This document shows, one piece after another, positions 26,271 to 34,990 of a DNA stretch of 64,000 nt. A program made the translations under genes and the position numbers. The notes beneath the pieces are model-generated. The model did not search any database. It saw only the letters and a list, made by a program, of their open reading frames with translations, and was not told the origin of the DNA. Positions within the stretch are counted from its first letter, which is position 1. Every line of letters begins with the position of its first letter. The DNA comes from Winogradskyella eximia (GTDB lineage Bacteria > Bacteroidota > Bacteroidia > Flavobacteriales > Flavobacteriaceae), in contig NZ_QRDV01000007.1 in NCBI RefSeq assembly GCF_003386165.1, forward strand, positions 180,691-244,690. Reading direction: 5' to 3'.

Positions 26271-26687
26271 ATGAAAACTTTATTCTTAACATTCGCACTC
26301 GTATTAACTTCACTATTTAGCTTTTCTCAAGACTCTGGTGTTACACTTACATTAACAATAGATAATGTAATAAGCGACAAAGGCAATGTGAAAATGGCAT
26401 TACACACGGTTGATACATTTATGAAAGGAAAAGGTCTAGAAAATGGTCAATCTGAAATAAAAGATGGAAAAGTTACCATCACTTTTGAAAACGTTAAACC
26501 AGGTGACTACGCTGTAATCGCTTTCCATGACGAAAATGAAAACAATAAAATGGATTTTAGAGATAATGGGATGCCATTAGAATCTTACGGAATGTCTAAT
26601 AACGTTATGTCTTTTGGACCACCTCAATACGAAGATGCTAAGTTTACTATTGCAGATAAAGACTTAGAATTAAACATTCGTTTCTAA
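26271..26687 (+). CDS. secreted DUF2141 protein
   Basis: A 138-residue protein with a signal peptide (residues 1-19, TLFLTFALVLTSLFSFS). The mature domain matches DUF2141: VTLTLTIDNVISDKGNVKMALH at the start, then VTITFENVKPGDYAVIAFHDENENNKMDFR and MPLESYGMSNN. The Asp/Asn-rich DENENNKMD segment suggests calcium binding in a beta-sandwich. Probably periplasmic. It is a single-gene unit with its own terminator. Function unknown. Confidence 0.8.
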   Translation: MKTLFLTFALVLTSLFSFSQDSGVTLTLTIDNVISDKGNVKMALHTVDTFMKGKGLENGQSEIKDGKVTITFENVKPGDYAVIAFHDENENNKMDFRDNGMPLESYGMSNNVMSFGPPQYEDAKFTIADKDLELNIRF

Positions 26688-26723
26688 AAAGAATCAGCAT
26701 CAATCAAATTATAAAATCAGAAC

Positions 26724-26750
26724 GCCATTAAGAAATTAATGGCTTTTTTT
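26724..26750 (+). terminator. terminator after DUF2141 gene
   Basis: GCCATTA (26724-26730) pairs with TAATGGC (26737-26743) around a 6-base loop, followed by seven T. Confidence 0.75.
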
Positions 26751-26764
26751 ATACCAATCTATTA

Positions 26765-29065
26765 TTACCAATACACCCGAAACATTAAATTAGGCGTAAT
26801 ACCTAAAGCATACTTCTCAATTAATTTTATAGGATCATTTAAGCTATTGTTTCCAGTATACTCGCGACTAATTAAGTTTTTCCTATTATAAATATTTCTG
26901 ACTGAAAATCCTACTTTACCTTTTAGCTTATTTTGCTCGGAGAATTTAAAGCTATAAGTTGAAGAAAAATCTAAACGATGGTAATTTGGCAATTCACCAG
27001 TATTTATACCTTCATTAAAGACCAACCCATCACCATCTTGTTGTGATATGGTATAAGGTTTTCCTGTTTGCCATTTCCAACCTAATGCCAATTGAAACCC
27101 GTTAAGTTTATAACTAACTGCAGAAGATACAGCATGTGTAACATTAGATTTTGAAGTAAAATCCCTGTCATCATTTAAATTATCAAAGTTACTTTTAGAA
27201 CGATTAAACGAATAGCTTAACCAAGAAGTAAACCCATTAAATCGTTTTTTCACAAAAGCATCAACACCAAAAACACGTTGTTTCCCAATATTAAAATTAT
27301 TACTTTCTGGGTTTAAGAATCCTAATGATAATGCTGTAATATTTTTAAGTTTTTTAAAATAAGCATCAACATCAATACTAAAACCTTGCTTATTATATAT
27401 AAAGCCTGATGAAACTTGCTGACTGTTAATAATAGGAAACGCACTACCATCTGCGAGTCTCCAAACTCTGTTTTCTAAAGATAAATCACTAAGAATAGTT
27501 TCATCTATTTCGCTAATAATCTGATTTTTGATTTCTACTGTAGCTTGAAACTTTAAGTTTTTAACTATTGATTTAAACACTTGTAATCTGGGCTCTAACC
27601 TTACAGCATCTAATTCCTCAAAGTAACTCGCACGCAAACCAACAGACACATCAATAAGCTCTAGATTACTGTAATCATAACTACCAAATGAACTATGCGT
27701 TTGTACTATGTTATCTTCAGTATCTAAAACAAATACCAAATTTGTAGTATTTAAAAACGCATAAGCAACATCTTTTAATGTGTACTGATAACCAAAGGTG
27801 ACATTGCTATTCTCTGAAACATTAATACGTAATTCAGAGGAAATACCCGAGTCATAAATTGTATTTCGTTTTTCAAAATCTGAAGTTTGTTCGTTGTTTT
27901 CTTTAGTGATGAAATTATAATTCAATTTATAATCTGAAAAAAATGCTGTTGTCGTTTGCGATATTTTCTTGCTCCAATCAATACTCCAACCCAAACCATA
28001 ACCCGTATTTGTCGTCATTAACCTATCAGTATAAGACGTATTATTTTCTGAATCGTTTACGCTGTAATCTAATTGATTTTCAATTGAAATTACGCTCGCA
28101 TATAACCGATTCTTTTTATTAGGCTTGTAATTTAGTTTGACGTTATAATCTGAAAATAAAAAATCATTATTACCGTTTTCAATATCTTTAATTTTAGTGC
28201 TTTCAAAAACCTTATCCGCTAATTGATTGAAAGTAACTGTTTCAAAAACATCCATATAACTTCTTCTATAAGACGCTTGAATATTTAATTTATCTTTTAT
28301 AATTGGAATATCTAAAAGTGCATCTGCAGAAATACCATTAAAGCCTAATTCAGCTGTTGTTTCATTAGAAATATCAGTACGTGATGAGACATCAATCACA
28401 CTAGATAAACGCTCTCCATAACGCGCATGAGCACCTTTATTAATAAATTTAATTTCTGAAGTAACATTTGGATTTAAAGGTGAAATCATACCAAAAAGAT
28501 GACCTTTATGGTAAATAGTAATTCCATCCCAAATTAATCTATTTTGGTCGGAAGCACCACCACGAACAAAAAAACTCGTGGCTGTTTCATTAGGACTTAA
28601 AACACCTGGCAATAATTGTATACTTTCTAAAACATCTGGTTCTGTAAGACCTGGTAAAATACCAAGTTTTACGGGTTGTATATTATAAGAACCATCGCTG
28701 TTTTTTTTAATTCCTTTGGTTAAATAACTACGAATTACCACTTTATCTAAAGCATTAAAATCAACGTCTTTTTCTGAATTTTGGTTAATAATAACGTAGC
28801 GATTATTCAACACTTTATAATTTAAATATGTAACATCTTTAATAGCTGCTAACACCTCTAAAAGAGTTCTTTTTTCTCGCTTAATAGTAATACGGTTTTT
28901 ACTTAAATCCTCATCTTTATATGAAAACAAGACATTGTATTTATCTTCAATTTTAGTGAATGCATCTCTAATATCTTCGTCTGTAAATTGAATGTAAAAA
29001 GCCTCTTCTTGAGAAAAGGCTAGTAATGGGAGTAACATTAAAACAAAGAAATAGATTAACCTCAT
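26765..29065 (-). CDS. TonB-dependent receptor with N-terminal STN domain
   Basis: A 766-residue outer-membrane receptor. It has a signal peptide (1-18) and an STN domain (about 20-95: FYIQFTDEDIRDAFTKIEDK to YLNYKVLNNRYVI) that talks to FecR. The plug follows (ILPGLTEPDVLESIQLLPGV, SFFVRGGASDQNRLIWDGI), then a 22-strand-type barrel ending in the aromatic MFRVYW. The STN domain plus the adjacent fecR and sigma genes make it a transducing receptor: ligand binding outside switches its own transcription. There is no SusD partner, so it is not a glycan SusCD pair. The ligand is not evident. Confidence 0.92.
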   Translation of the reverse strand: MRLIYFFVLMLLPLLAFSQEEAFYIQFTDEDIRDAFTKIEDKYNVLFSYKDEDLSKNRITIKREKRTLLEVLAAIKDVTYLNYKVLNNRYVIINQNSEKDVDFNALDKVVIRSYLTKGIKKNSDGSYNIQPVKLGILPGLTEPDVLESIQLLPGVLSPNETATSFFVRGGASDQNRLIWDGITIYHKGHLFGMISPLNPNVTSEIKFINKGAHARYGERLSSVIDVSSRTDISNETTAELGFNGISADALLDIPIIKDKLNIQASYRRSYMDVFETVTFNQLADKVFESTKIKDIENGNNDFLFSDYNVKLNYKPNKKNRLYASVISIENQLDYSVNDSENNTSYTDRLMTTNTGYGLGWSIDWSKKISQTTTAFFSDYKLNYNFITKENNEQTSDFEKRNTIYDSGISSELRINVSENSNVTFGYQYTLKDVAYAFLNTTNLVFVLDTEDNIVQTHSSFGSYDYSNLELIDVSVGLRASYFEELDAVRLEPRLQVFKSIVKNLKFQATVEIKNQIISEIDETILSDLSLENRVWRLADGSAFPIINSQQVSSGFIYNKQGFSIDVDAYFKKLKNITALSLGFLNPESNNFNIGKQRVFGVDAFVKKRFNGFTSWLSYSFNRSKSNFDNLNDDRDFTSKSNVTHAVSSAVSYKLNGFQLALGWKWQTGKPYTISQQDGDGLVFNEGINTGELPNYHRLDFSSTYSFKFSEQNKLKGKVGFSVRNIYNRKNLISREYTGNNSLNDPIKLIEKYALGITPNLMFRVYW

Positions 29066-29067
29066 CT

Positions 29068-29988
29068 TTAGTATCTAAGTTTAATGTTACGTTTCTCTTT
29101 TTCAGAAAATTTTATGTCCATAGTTTCAAAAACCGTTTTTAAAGCGACATTTAAATTATTATGAGGAAAGCTACCTGAAAACAATACTGATCCATCGATA
29201 GACTCTGTATTAAAGGTAATATTGTACTGCTCTTCTAGTGCGGAAATAACATACTTAATAGGTACACTTTTAAAAGTACTTTCTCCAGTTATCCAAGTTG
29301 GTTGTATAAGTTGTGTTACAGAATTCTCCGAAGGAAAACCATTAATTTTTCTAACACTATTAGTTGGTAATAAGAGGTGCTCTGAAGCATTAGTCTTAAC
29401 GCTAACTTTCCCCTCATAACAAACCACATCAAAAAAATCACTTGTAGAGTTTACATTAAATTGTGTTCCTAAAACAGATACTGAACCATTGGCTGTTTTA
29501 ACCGTAAATGTATTTCCTTTTTGCACTTTAAAATAAGCCTCACCTTCTAAGATTAATTCTCTATTCGTTGTCCAGTCACTCTTATCATAAGTTATTTTAG
29601 ATTTAGAATTAAGAATTACTTCCGAACCATCTAAAAGTGCAATAGTTTTGTTTTCACCAAAACCAGTTTCAATTATTACATTATCATTTCCAAATAAAGA
29701 AAACAATCCAAAGAGCAAAATAAGAGAAGCAGCAATACCAATGGTCCAAGTTTTATATAATGATCGGACTTTTGGTTGCTTAGTAGAAATACGTTTTTGA
29801 ATCTTATCATAACTCAAATTAATTGGAGCATCCAATTGTTCAGCTACTTCAATTCCTTTTTTTAGTTTTTTATAAGCATTAAAGTCGTCATCACTTACTA
29901 AGTTTTTCAACTCCATATCTGAGCGCTCACCTTCTAGCCATTGTGCTAAAAACGTATCTTTATCTATATTTGATTTTTGACTTTCCAT
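29068..29988 (-). CDS. FecR-family anti-sigma factor
   Basis: A 306-residue inner-membrane regulator. The N-terminal cytoplasmic part holds the sigma factor (FLAQWLEGERSDMELKNLVS). A transmembrane helix sits at about residues 84-102 (IGIAASLILLFGLFSLF). The periplasmic FecR domain follows (IIETGFGENKTIALLDGSEV, TYDKSDWTTNRELILEGEAYF, VSVLGTQFNVNSTSDFFDVV). The C-terminal part (ISALEEQYNITFNTESIDG) resembles the STN-like DUF4974 region. The gene is followed by the TonB receptor after 2 bases. It has a candidate sigma-dependent promoter at 30002-30031. Confidence 0.92.
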   Translation of the reverse strand: MESQKSNIDKDTFLAQWLEGERSDMELKNLVSDDDFNAYKKLKKGIEVAEQLDAPINLSYDKIQKRISTKQPKVRSLYKTWTIGIAASLILLFGLFSLFGNDNVIIETGFGENKTIALLDGSEVILNSKSKITYDKSDWTTNRELILEGEAYFKVQKGNTFTVKTANGSVSVLGTQFNVNSTSDFFDVVCYEGKVSVKTNASEHLLLPTNSVRKINGFPSENSVTQLIQPTWITGESTFKSVPIKYVISALEEQYNITFNTESIDGSVLFSGSFPHNNLNVALKTVFETMDIKFSEKEKRNIKLRY

Positions 29989-30001
29989 TTTCTTCTATTA
30001 C

Positions 30002-30031
30002 TAAGACAACATACATTTTAAAAACCCTACT
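30002..30031 (-). promoter_or_regulatory. candidate ECF-sigma promoter of fecR-receptor operon
   Basis: The minus strand reads AGTAGGGTTTTTAAAA, four variable bases, then TGTTGTCTTA. The same 30 bases, with two differences, occur on the plus strand at 30609-30638. GGGTTT and GTCTTA, separated by 14 bases, are the likely -35 and -10 elements. The site lies between the sigma gene stop (30043) and the fecR start (29988), a place where a promoter independent of the sigma transcript makes sense. Confidence 0.6.
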
Positions 30032-30042
30032 TAGATTTAAAA

Positions 30043-30555
30043 TTAAACTTTTCCTATTTCTGTTCGCATTACAACTAAAGCCTGATGCATTCGCTTTTCA
30101 ACAGCTTTTACGGAGATATTCAGCATGTCTGCGATGTCTTTATATTTTTTCTTTTCAATTCTATTTAATAAGAATACTTCACGCTGTTTCTCTGGTAATG
30201 ATGCAATGGTTTTTTCGAGTTTTTCCATAAACTCTTTTTCGAGCATAATAAATTCTGGAGATTCATTGGTATCATGCTTTTTATGATTCTCGTTATATTT
30301 ATGCACTACTTTCTGATGTTTCTTTTCGTTTATAAACATGTTGTTTGCTATGCTATAGAGATAGCTTTTTACTTTATCATAATCTACATTACTGCAATTA
30401 TCCCAAAGCTTAACAAAAACATCTTGCAATATATCTTCTGCAGCTTCAACATCTTGTGTTTTAAAAAACAAAAAACGTCTAATTGCCTTTGCGTAAGTAT
30501 TGTATATAAACTCAAAGGTTTTAGAATGACAAATATTACGGCTATTTTTAGACAT
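30043..30555 (-). CDS. ECF RNA polymerase sigma factor (FecI-like)
   Basis: A 170-residue sigma-70 factor of the extracytoplasmic function class. Region 2 covers about 10-75 (FEFIYNTYAKAIRRFLFFKT, AAEDILQDVFVKLWDNC, SYLYSIANNMFINEKKH). Region 4 covers about 115-165 (LPEKQREVFLLNRIEKKKYK, IADMLNISVKAVEKRMHQAL), the helix-turn-helix that reads the -35 element. The adjacent fecR and TonB receptor complete a surface-signalling set. Its own promoter looks like a housekeeping TAGTTTTG element (30578-30585), while fecR and the divergent lipoprotein carry a different, shared sequence. Confidence 0.93.
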   Translation of the reverse strand: MSKNSRNICHSKTFEFIYNTYAKAIRRFLFFKTQDVEAAEDILQDVFVKLWDNCSNVDYDKVKSYLYSIANNMFINEKKHQKVVHKYNENHKKHDTNESPEFIMLEKEFMEKLEKTIASLPEKQREVFLLNRIEKKKYKDIADMLNISVKAVEKRMHQALVVMRTEIGKV

Positions 30556-30577
30556 TGAATAAATTTATTTTCGCATT

Positions 30578-30585
30578 CAAAACTA
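30578..30585 (-). promoter_or_regulatory. TAGTTTTG -7 element of the ECF sigma gene
   Basis: The minus strand reads TAGTTTTG (TAnnTTTG class), 23 bases upstream of the sigma gene ATG. It suggests the sigma gene is made by the housekeeping polymerase rather than by itself. Confidence 0.45.
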
Positions 30586-30608
30586 TGAAAAAAATAGTTT
30601 GAGAAAAA

Positions 30609-30638
30609 AGTAGGGTTTTTAAAACGTGTGTTGTCTTA
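30609..30638 (+). promoter_or_regulatory. candidate ECF-sigma promoter of the Kazal-like lipoprotein gene
   Basis: The plus strand carries AGTAGGGTTTTTAAAA and TGTTGTCTTA in the same spacing as the minus-strand copy at 30002-30031, identical in 28 of 30 bases. It lies 51 bases upstream of the ATG at 30689, a normal leader length. Confidence 0.6.
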
Positions 30639-30688
30639 AAGTAGATTAACCTCGATAATTTAATTTTAACCTTTTTAATTTCAACAAA

Positions 30689-32008
30689 ATGAAAACATTA
30701 AAACTAACCTTATTTAGTCTCATGATGGCACTTATGGTGATAACCTCATGTACTAACAACGAATCGGTAATTGAGGAACAACAACACACAGAAGAAAGTG
30801 GATCTATCACCAATGCACTCTTACAACTAAGAACTCAATTTGATGATAGCGGAAATGTAACACAACCCAACAATCCAGCAGGAAACATTGTTTTAGATTT
30901 TTGTTTCGATTTTGTGTACCCATTAAACTTAGCTTATAACAACGGAACAACGGTTACAGTTGCAGACTTAGAAGGTTTAATAGACATCATGTTAAATTCT
31001 ACTGAAGATTTATTTATTAATGGCATTGCTTTTCCGTTTAATGTTGAAACCTATAGTGATAGTACAAATGCTATTGAAATTGTTACAATTAATAACGAAA
31101 ATGAATTTATTGCATTATTAGAAAGTTGCGACTTTAATGTGGCTGAACCTTGCGAATGCTACGAAGTGTACGATCCTGTATGTGTAGAAATATCTGATCC
31201 TAGTGGTGCTATATTTACAGTAACTTATCCTAATGCATGTTATGCTGCTTGTGATGGATTTACAGAAGAGGACTTCTTAGATACCTGTGAAGAAGATTAT
31301 AATCCAATTGGTAGTGACTGTTTTACTTTAAACTATCCTATATCAATTGTTTTAGATAACAATACAACTGTTGTTGTTAATTCTGATGAAGAATTAGGAA
31401 CAGCGCTTTACGATATGTATCATTTTGAATTTGTGTATCCACTTACTGTAACATTAGAAAATGGAGATACAGTAGAAGTTAATAACTCAGATGACATGGA
31501 TGCATTAATTACTAGCTGTTATGGCTGTCCTTGTCCTGCAAATGTTGATCCTGTTTGTGTGGAAATTGAACAACCAGATGGTAGTATCATAACATTTGTA
31601 TATAATAATGCTTGTCTCGCATTCTGCGATGGTTATACAGAATTTGACCTTGTATATTGTAATTCTAGTAATGATCTTTGTTTACCAACAGCCATATCTG
31701 ATGCCTTAGAAGGTTTTACAGAATGGACAATTAACAGTTACAATGGTTCTCAAGATTTAAACATTTATGAAATCACGTTTAATTCTAATGGAACTTTACA
31801 ATGGATGTCTAGTGGATCTACTTTTTCTGGAACATGGTCTGTGGAAGAGAATCCAACATCTGGCAACATGCTTTCAATGAGCTTCTCTGGCCCAGATTTA
31901 CAACAAGCAACTGGAGTATGGAGAATAGCAGACTGTGACCTTCCTTGCTCAATAACTCTTCAGTCTAATAATGGAGACGAAATGATTGTGAGTCGTGAAT
32001 GTGATTAA
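30689..32008 (+). CDS. secreted lipoprotein with two Kazal-like domains and repeated beta modules
   Basis: A 439-residue lipoprotein. The lipobox VITSC gives Cys21, followed by TNNESVIEEQQ, an acidic tail consistent with surface export. Two Kazal-like segments are seen: CECYEVYDPVCVEIS with YPNACYAACDGF (about 154-190) and CPCPANVDPVCVEIE with YNNACLAFCDGY (about 287-320). Between and before them a module of the form F-x-YPL with NGTTVTVADLEG-type strands appears three times. The C-terminal 100 residues form a lipocalin-like beta region (EWTINSYNGSQDLNIYEITF to GTWSVEENP). Kazal folds often inhibit proteases, but that role here is inference. It is probably controlled by the adjacent ECF sigma factor. 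Confidence 0.75.
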   Translation: MKTLKLTLFSLMMALMVITSCTNNESVIEEQQHTEESGSITNALLQLRTQFDDSGNVTQPNNPAGNIVLDFCFDFVYPLNLAYNNGTTVTVADLEGLIDIMLNSTEDLFINGIAFPFNVETYSDSTNAIEIVTINNENEFIALLESCDFNVAEPCECYEVYDPVCVEISDPSGAIFTVTYPNACYAACDGFTEEDFLDTCEEDYNPIGSDCFTLNYPISIVLDNNTTVVVNSDEELGTALYDMYHFEFVYPLTVTLENGDTVEVNNSDDMDALITSCYGCPCPANVDPVCVEIEQPDGSIITFVYNNACLAFCDGYTEFDLVYCNSSNDLCLPTAISDALEGFTEWTINSYNGSQDLNIYEITFNSNGTLQWMSSGSTFSGTWSVEENPTSGNMLSMSFSGPDLQQATGVWRIADCDLPCSITLQSNNGDEMIVSRECD

Positions 32009-32026
32009 TAGCTATTTTTGTTAAAA

Positions 32027-32060
32027 AAAATCCCCTCAGTAATATTACTGAGGGGATTTT
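32027..32060. terminator. perfectly palindromic bidirectional terminator
   Basis: AAAATCCCCTCAGTAAT is followed directly by its exact complement ATTACTGAGGGGATTTT, a 34-base perfect palindrome between the convergent lipoprotein gene (stop 32008) and dps (stop 32079). Confidence 0.85.
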
Positions 32061-32078
32061 GCTTTTATTCTATCTTGA

Positions 32079-32558
32079 TTATACAGTTTCACCCAACCAC
32101 GCTTTCATCATCCAAACCGTTTTTTCTTGTTCAGTAATAAAATCGCTCATCATAGAATTTGTTCCTTCATCATTTGCATCACCTGCAGTTTCTAAAATAG
32201 AACGTTCCATTTTTAATAATTCACCTATAGATTCTACAATAAGCTCTACAGCTTTTTCATCTTTAGAAATGTTTTTACCTACTGGTACTTTCGCTGCTTT
32301 GGTATAATCTTCAAATGTATGTAATGGTGTAGCACCAAGTGTTAAAATACGTTCAGCTATCTCATCTACTTTTAAATTGGCATCTGTATATAATTCTTCA
32401 AACTTAACATGTAAATTAAAGAAGGCATGTCCTTTAATGTTCCAATGTATTCCTCTTAAATTCTGATAATACAATTGAAAATTTGCCAATAATACGTTTA
32501 AATCATCTGCTAACTCTTTTGTTTTCTTGGTATCTAAACCTATGCTATTTAATGTCAT
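32079..32558 (-). CDS. dps: Dps-family DNA protection / iron-storage protein
   Basis: A 159-residue ferritin-like protein that forms a dodecameric cage and oxidises Fe(II) with peroxide, protecting DNA. The ferroxidase ligands sit in HWNIKGHAFFNLHVKFEELY (the two His and the Glu region) and DANLKVDEIAERI (Asp and Glu). The C-terminal helix MKAWLGETV is short, lacking a long basic DNA-binding tail. It is divergent from oxyR, a typical arrangement for peroxide-induced genes. A TAAATTTG promoter element is at 32581-32588. Confidence 0.95.
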   Translation of the reverse strand: MTLNSIGLDTKKTKELADDLNVLLANFQLYYQNLRGIHWNIKGHAFFNLHVKFEELYTDANLKVDEIAERILTLGATPLHTFEDYTKAAKVPVGKNISKDEKAVELIVESIGELLKMERSILETAGDANDEGTNSMMSDFITEQEKTVWMMKAWLGETV

Positions 32559-32580
32559 GATATATTGTTTTTTGTTTAAT

Positions 32581-32588
32581 CAAATTTA
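32581..32588 (-). promoter_or_regulatory. TAAATTTG -7 element of dps
   Basis: The minus strand reads TAAATTTG, 23 bases upstream of the dps ATG. The 103-base dps/oxyR intergenic region should also hold OxyR sites, but I could not identify a convincing one. Confidence 0.45.
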
Positions 32589-32661
32589 CGACTGAAATAA
32601 GTATAATTTAGCATAGTTTTTATGAATAGTTTTAATACTTTTATAGCCAAAATTAATAGTT

Positions 32662-33600
32662 ATGACCATTACACAACTTAAATATGCTTTAGCCATAGCA
32701 GAACATAAAAATTTTACAAAAGCCGCAGAAAAATGCTTTGTAACACAACCAACACTGAGTACTCAAATTCAGAAATTAGAAGACGAATTAGATATAATTA
32801 TATTTGATAGAAGTAAAAAACCTATTGAATTAACCGACGTTGGACGAAAAATTGTTTTTCAGGCTAGAAATATTGTAAATGAAGCTGATCGTATTCAAGA
32901 TATTGTAGATCAGCAAAAAGGTTTTATAGGAGGTGAGTTTAGATTAGGTATTATTCCAACTGTGATGCCTACACTTTTACCAATGTTTCTAAAGAATTTT
33001 ATTAAAAAATACCCAAAGGTTAAACTAAAGATTGAAGAATTAACTACTGAAGAAATATTAGCTCGCCTTAGTGATGGTCATTTAGATGCAGCTATTGCAG
33101 CCACTCCTTTAGAAAGTGACAACATAAAAGAACGTGTATTGTACTATGAGCCTTTTGTCGCTTATATTCCACCAAACCACCGTTTAAAAGACAAAAAAAT
33201 CATTGAAGTTTCTGATTTAAATATTGATGATATGTTGCTTCTAGAAGATGGTCATTGTTTTAGAGATGGTGTTATCAATCTTTGTAAAACATTTAAAGAC
33301 CAAATAGATGAAAATTTTCAATTAGAAAGTGGTAGCATTGAAACCTTAATAAAATTATCTAATGAAGGTTTGGGTATGACACTCCTACCTTATCTGCACA
33401 CTTTAGATGTAAAAGACAATTTAAGCTCAAATTTAAGACACTTTAAAGAACCCTCTCCTGCAAGGGAAGTGAGTATTATATATCATAAGAGTGAATTAAA
33501 AATGCAAATTATTAATGCTTTACATGATGTTATTTCAGGTATCATTCGTGGAGCAATTGCATTTCAAAATGTAGAAATTATTAGTCCTAAGGCTAAGTAA
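32662..33600 (+). CDS. oxyR: peroxide-sensing LysR-type regulator OxyR
   Basis: A 312-residue LysR-family transcription factor. The N-terminal winged helix-turn-helix is ITQLKYALAIAEHKNFTKAA with CFVTQPTLSTQIQKLEDEL. The effector domain carries the redox pair in EDGHCFRDGVINLC: Cys199 and Cys208, the same numbering as in the E. coli protein. Oxidation by hydrogen peroxide forms a disulfide and changes DNA binding. Divergent dps is the expected target. A terminator with a long perfect stem follows. Confidence 0.93.
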   Translation: MTITQLKYALAIAEHKNFTKAAEKCFVTQPTLSTQIQKLEDELDIIIFDRSKKPIELTDVGRKIVFQARNIVNEADRIQDIVDQQKGFIGGEFRLGIIPTVMPTLLPMFLKNFIKKYPKVKLKIEELTTEEILARLSDGHLDAAIAATPLESDNIKERVLYYEPFVAYIPPNHRLKDKKIIEVSDLNIDDMLLLEDGHCFRDGVINLCKTFKDQIDENFQLESGSIETLIKLSNEGLGMTLLPYLHTLDVKDNLSSNLRHFKEPSPAREVSIIYHKSELKMQIINALHDVISGIIRGAIAFQNVEIISPKAK

Positions 33601-33615
33601 TAAAATATTAAAACT

Positions 33616-33650
33616 AAAAAAGCGTCCCAAGGATATTGGGACGCTTTTTT
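33616..33650. terminator. bidirectional terminator after oxyR
   Basis: AAAAAAGCGTCCCAA (33616-33630) pairs perfectly with TTGGGACGCTTTTTT (33636-33650) around GGATA. The right end overlaps the stop codon of the convergent small gene at 33650. Confidence 0.85.
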
Positions 33651-33847
33651 TATGCTTTTAAATAAATTAAGCACTGATTCAATTCTGGGTTTTGATTGAT
33701 TAGGGACTGAATATATATTCTGAGTTCTTCAAGTTCGTGAGGCAGTAATCGTCTTACTGCTTTTTGTACTTCCTTACAGAATAATGTCGCATCAAAACTC
33801 ACTTTGTTGAGGACAGTTTTAGTGTACTCGTACATTGCTCGCGCCAT
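33650..33847 (-). CDS. small conserved-looking hypothetical protein
   Basis: A 65-residue helical protein, MARAMYEYTKTVLNKVSFD followed by ATLFCKEVQKAVRRLLPHEL and ending NQCLIYLKA. It has no signal peptide or membrane segment and is probably cytosolic. The codon pattern and balanced composition look like a real gene, and I believe similar short proteins are common in this family, but I cannot name a function. Its stop codon overlaps the oxyR terminator hairpin, so its mRNA would end right at the stop. Confidence 0.65.
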   Translation of the reverse strand: MARAMYEYTKTVLNKVSFDATLFCKEVQKAVRRLLPHELEELRIYIQSLINQNPELNQCLIYLKA

Positions 33848-34046
33848 AGGTTTTTTTGGTTTTAGGTTTAAAAAAAGTAGATTTTCTCTATAGGCTATTG
33901 TTTCAATTCAGTTTAAAGGTAATAAAAAAATTGAATTCAAATTTATTAAATACAAAGTTTAACAGCTTATTATGTTAAAAATTTGAGATTATTTGATAAA
34001 AACAATAGATTTTTTAAGAAAAATACGTCTGTCTAATTTTATCATT

Positions 34047-34874
34047 TTAAAACCGATTATCACCATCTAATAAATCACCAATACCTCCTAAAATACTACC
34101 TTCACCTCTATCTTTCCCGCCACTTCTTGGTGCAGATGCCAATACACGACCAGCTAATCTACTAAACGGTAAAGATTGAATATAAACTTTACCTGGACCT
34201 TGTAGTCTTGCAAAAAATAATCCTTCACCCCCAAAAATAGAATTCTTAATACCCTTTACAAATTCAATATCATAATCAATGCCTTGTGTAAAACCAACAA
34301 TACAACCTGTATCTACACGCAAAATTTCTCCTGCTGCTAATGTTTTTTCTGCCATGGTACCACCTGCATGTACAAATGCCATTCCGTCTCCTTCTAATTT
34401 TTGCATTATAAAACCTTCACCACCAAATAATCCACGACCTAATTTCTTAGAAAACTCAATACCTATACTCACGCCTTTTGCGGCACAAAGAAAAGCATCT
34501 TTTTGGCAAATAAACTTTCCTCCAAACTCAGTTAAGTCAATAGGAATAATTTTTCCTGGATAAGGTGATGCAAAAGAAACATTACGCTTACCTGTATAAT
34601 CATTGTAAAAAGCGGTCATAAATAAGCTTTCTCCGGTAAGTATTCGTTTTCCTGCTCCAAGAATTTTACCTAAAAAGCCTGTGTCTTTTTGAGAACCATC
34701 GCCAAAAATGGTATCCATTTTAATACCATCATCCATCATCATAAAACTTCCAGATTCTGCAATTACACCTTCTTGTGGATCGAGTTCTACCTCTACATAT
34801 TGCATTTCCTCTCCGTATATACGGTAATCTATTTCGTGCGCTTCTCTGTTACTGTAATTAGGTAATTGTTCCAT
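34047..34874 (-). CDS. AIM24/TIGR00266-family protein
   Basis: A 275-residue protein with the internal Gly-rich beta pattern of the AIM24 (TIGR00266) family: [60 protein letters not shown] and [20 protein letters not shown]. The fold is a tryptophan-RNA-binding-like beta structure with repeated GGEG loops. It has no signal peptide. The function is unknown; the eukaryotic namesake is mitochondrial. It stands alone, about 100 bases from a hotdog-fold gene on the same strand. Confidence 0.85.
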   Translation of the reverse strand: MEQLPNYSNREAHEIDYRIYGEEMQYVEVELDPQEGVIAESGSFMMMDDGIKMDTIFGDGSQKDTGFLGKILGAGKRILTGESLFMTAFYNDYTGKRNVSFASPYPGKIIPIDLTEFGGKFICQKDAFLCAAKGVSIGIEFSKKLGRGLFGGEGFIMQKLEGDGMAFVHAGGTMAEKTLAAGEILRVDTGCIVGFTQGIDYDIEFVKGIKNSIFGGEGLFFARLQGPGKVYIQSLPFSRLAGRVLASAPRSGGKDRGEGSILGGIGDLLDGDNRF

Positions 34875-34990
34875 GATATTATTATTTATGTTTTAAGATT
34901 GATTCTTATATATGTTGCAATTTTTCGAGCTTTGTTACAATAAATATTAAATTCAATTAAAGCCAATGCTTCATAATAACAATAAACACA

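Noticed and set aside
26765..29065. Polysaccharide utilisation locus
   Set aside because: The TonB receptor has no SusD partner and no glycoside hydrolase or sulfatase nearby. It is a transducing receptor with FecR and ECF sigma.
32559..32661. OxyR operator between dps and oxyR
   Set aside because: Several ATAG/CTAT-like words occur in this AT-rich gap but none gives a convincing four-part OxyR site.
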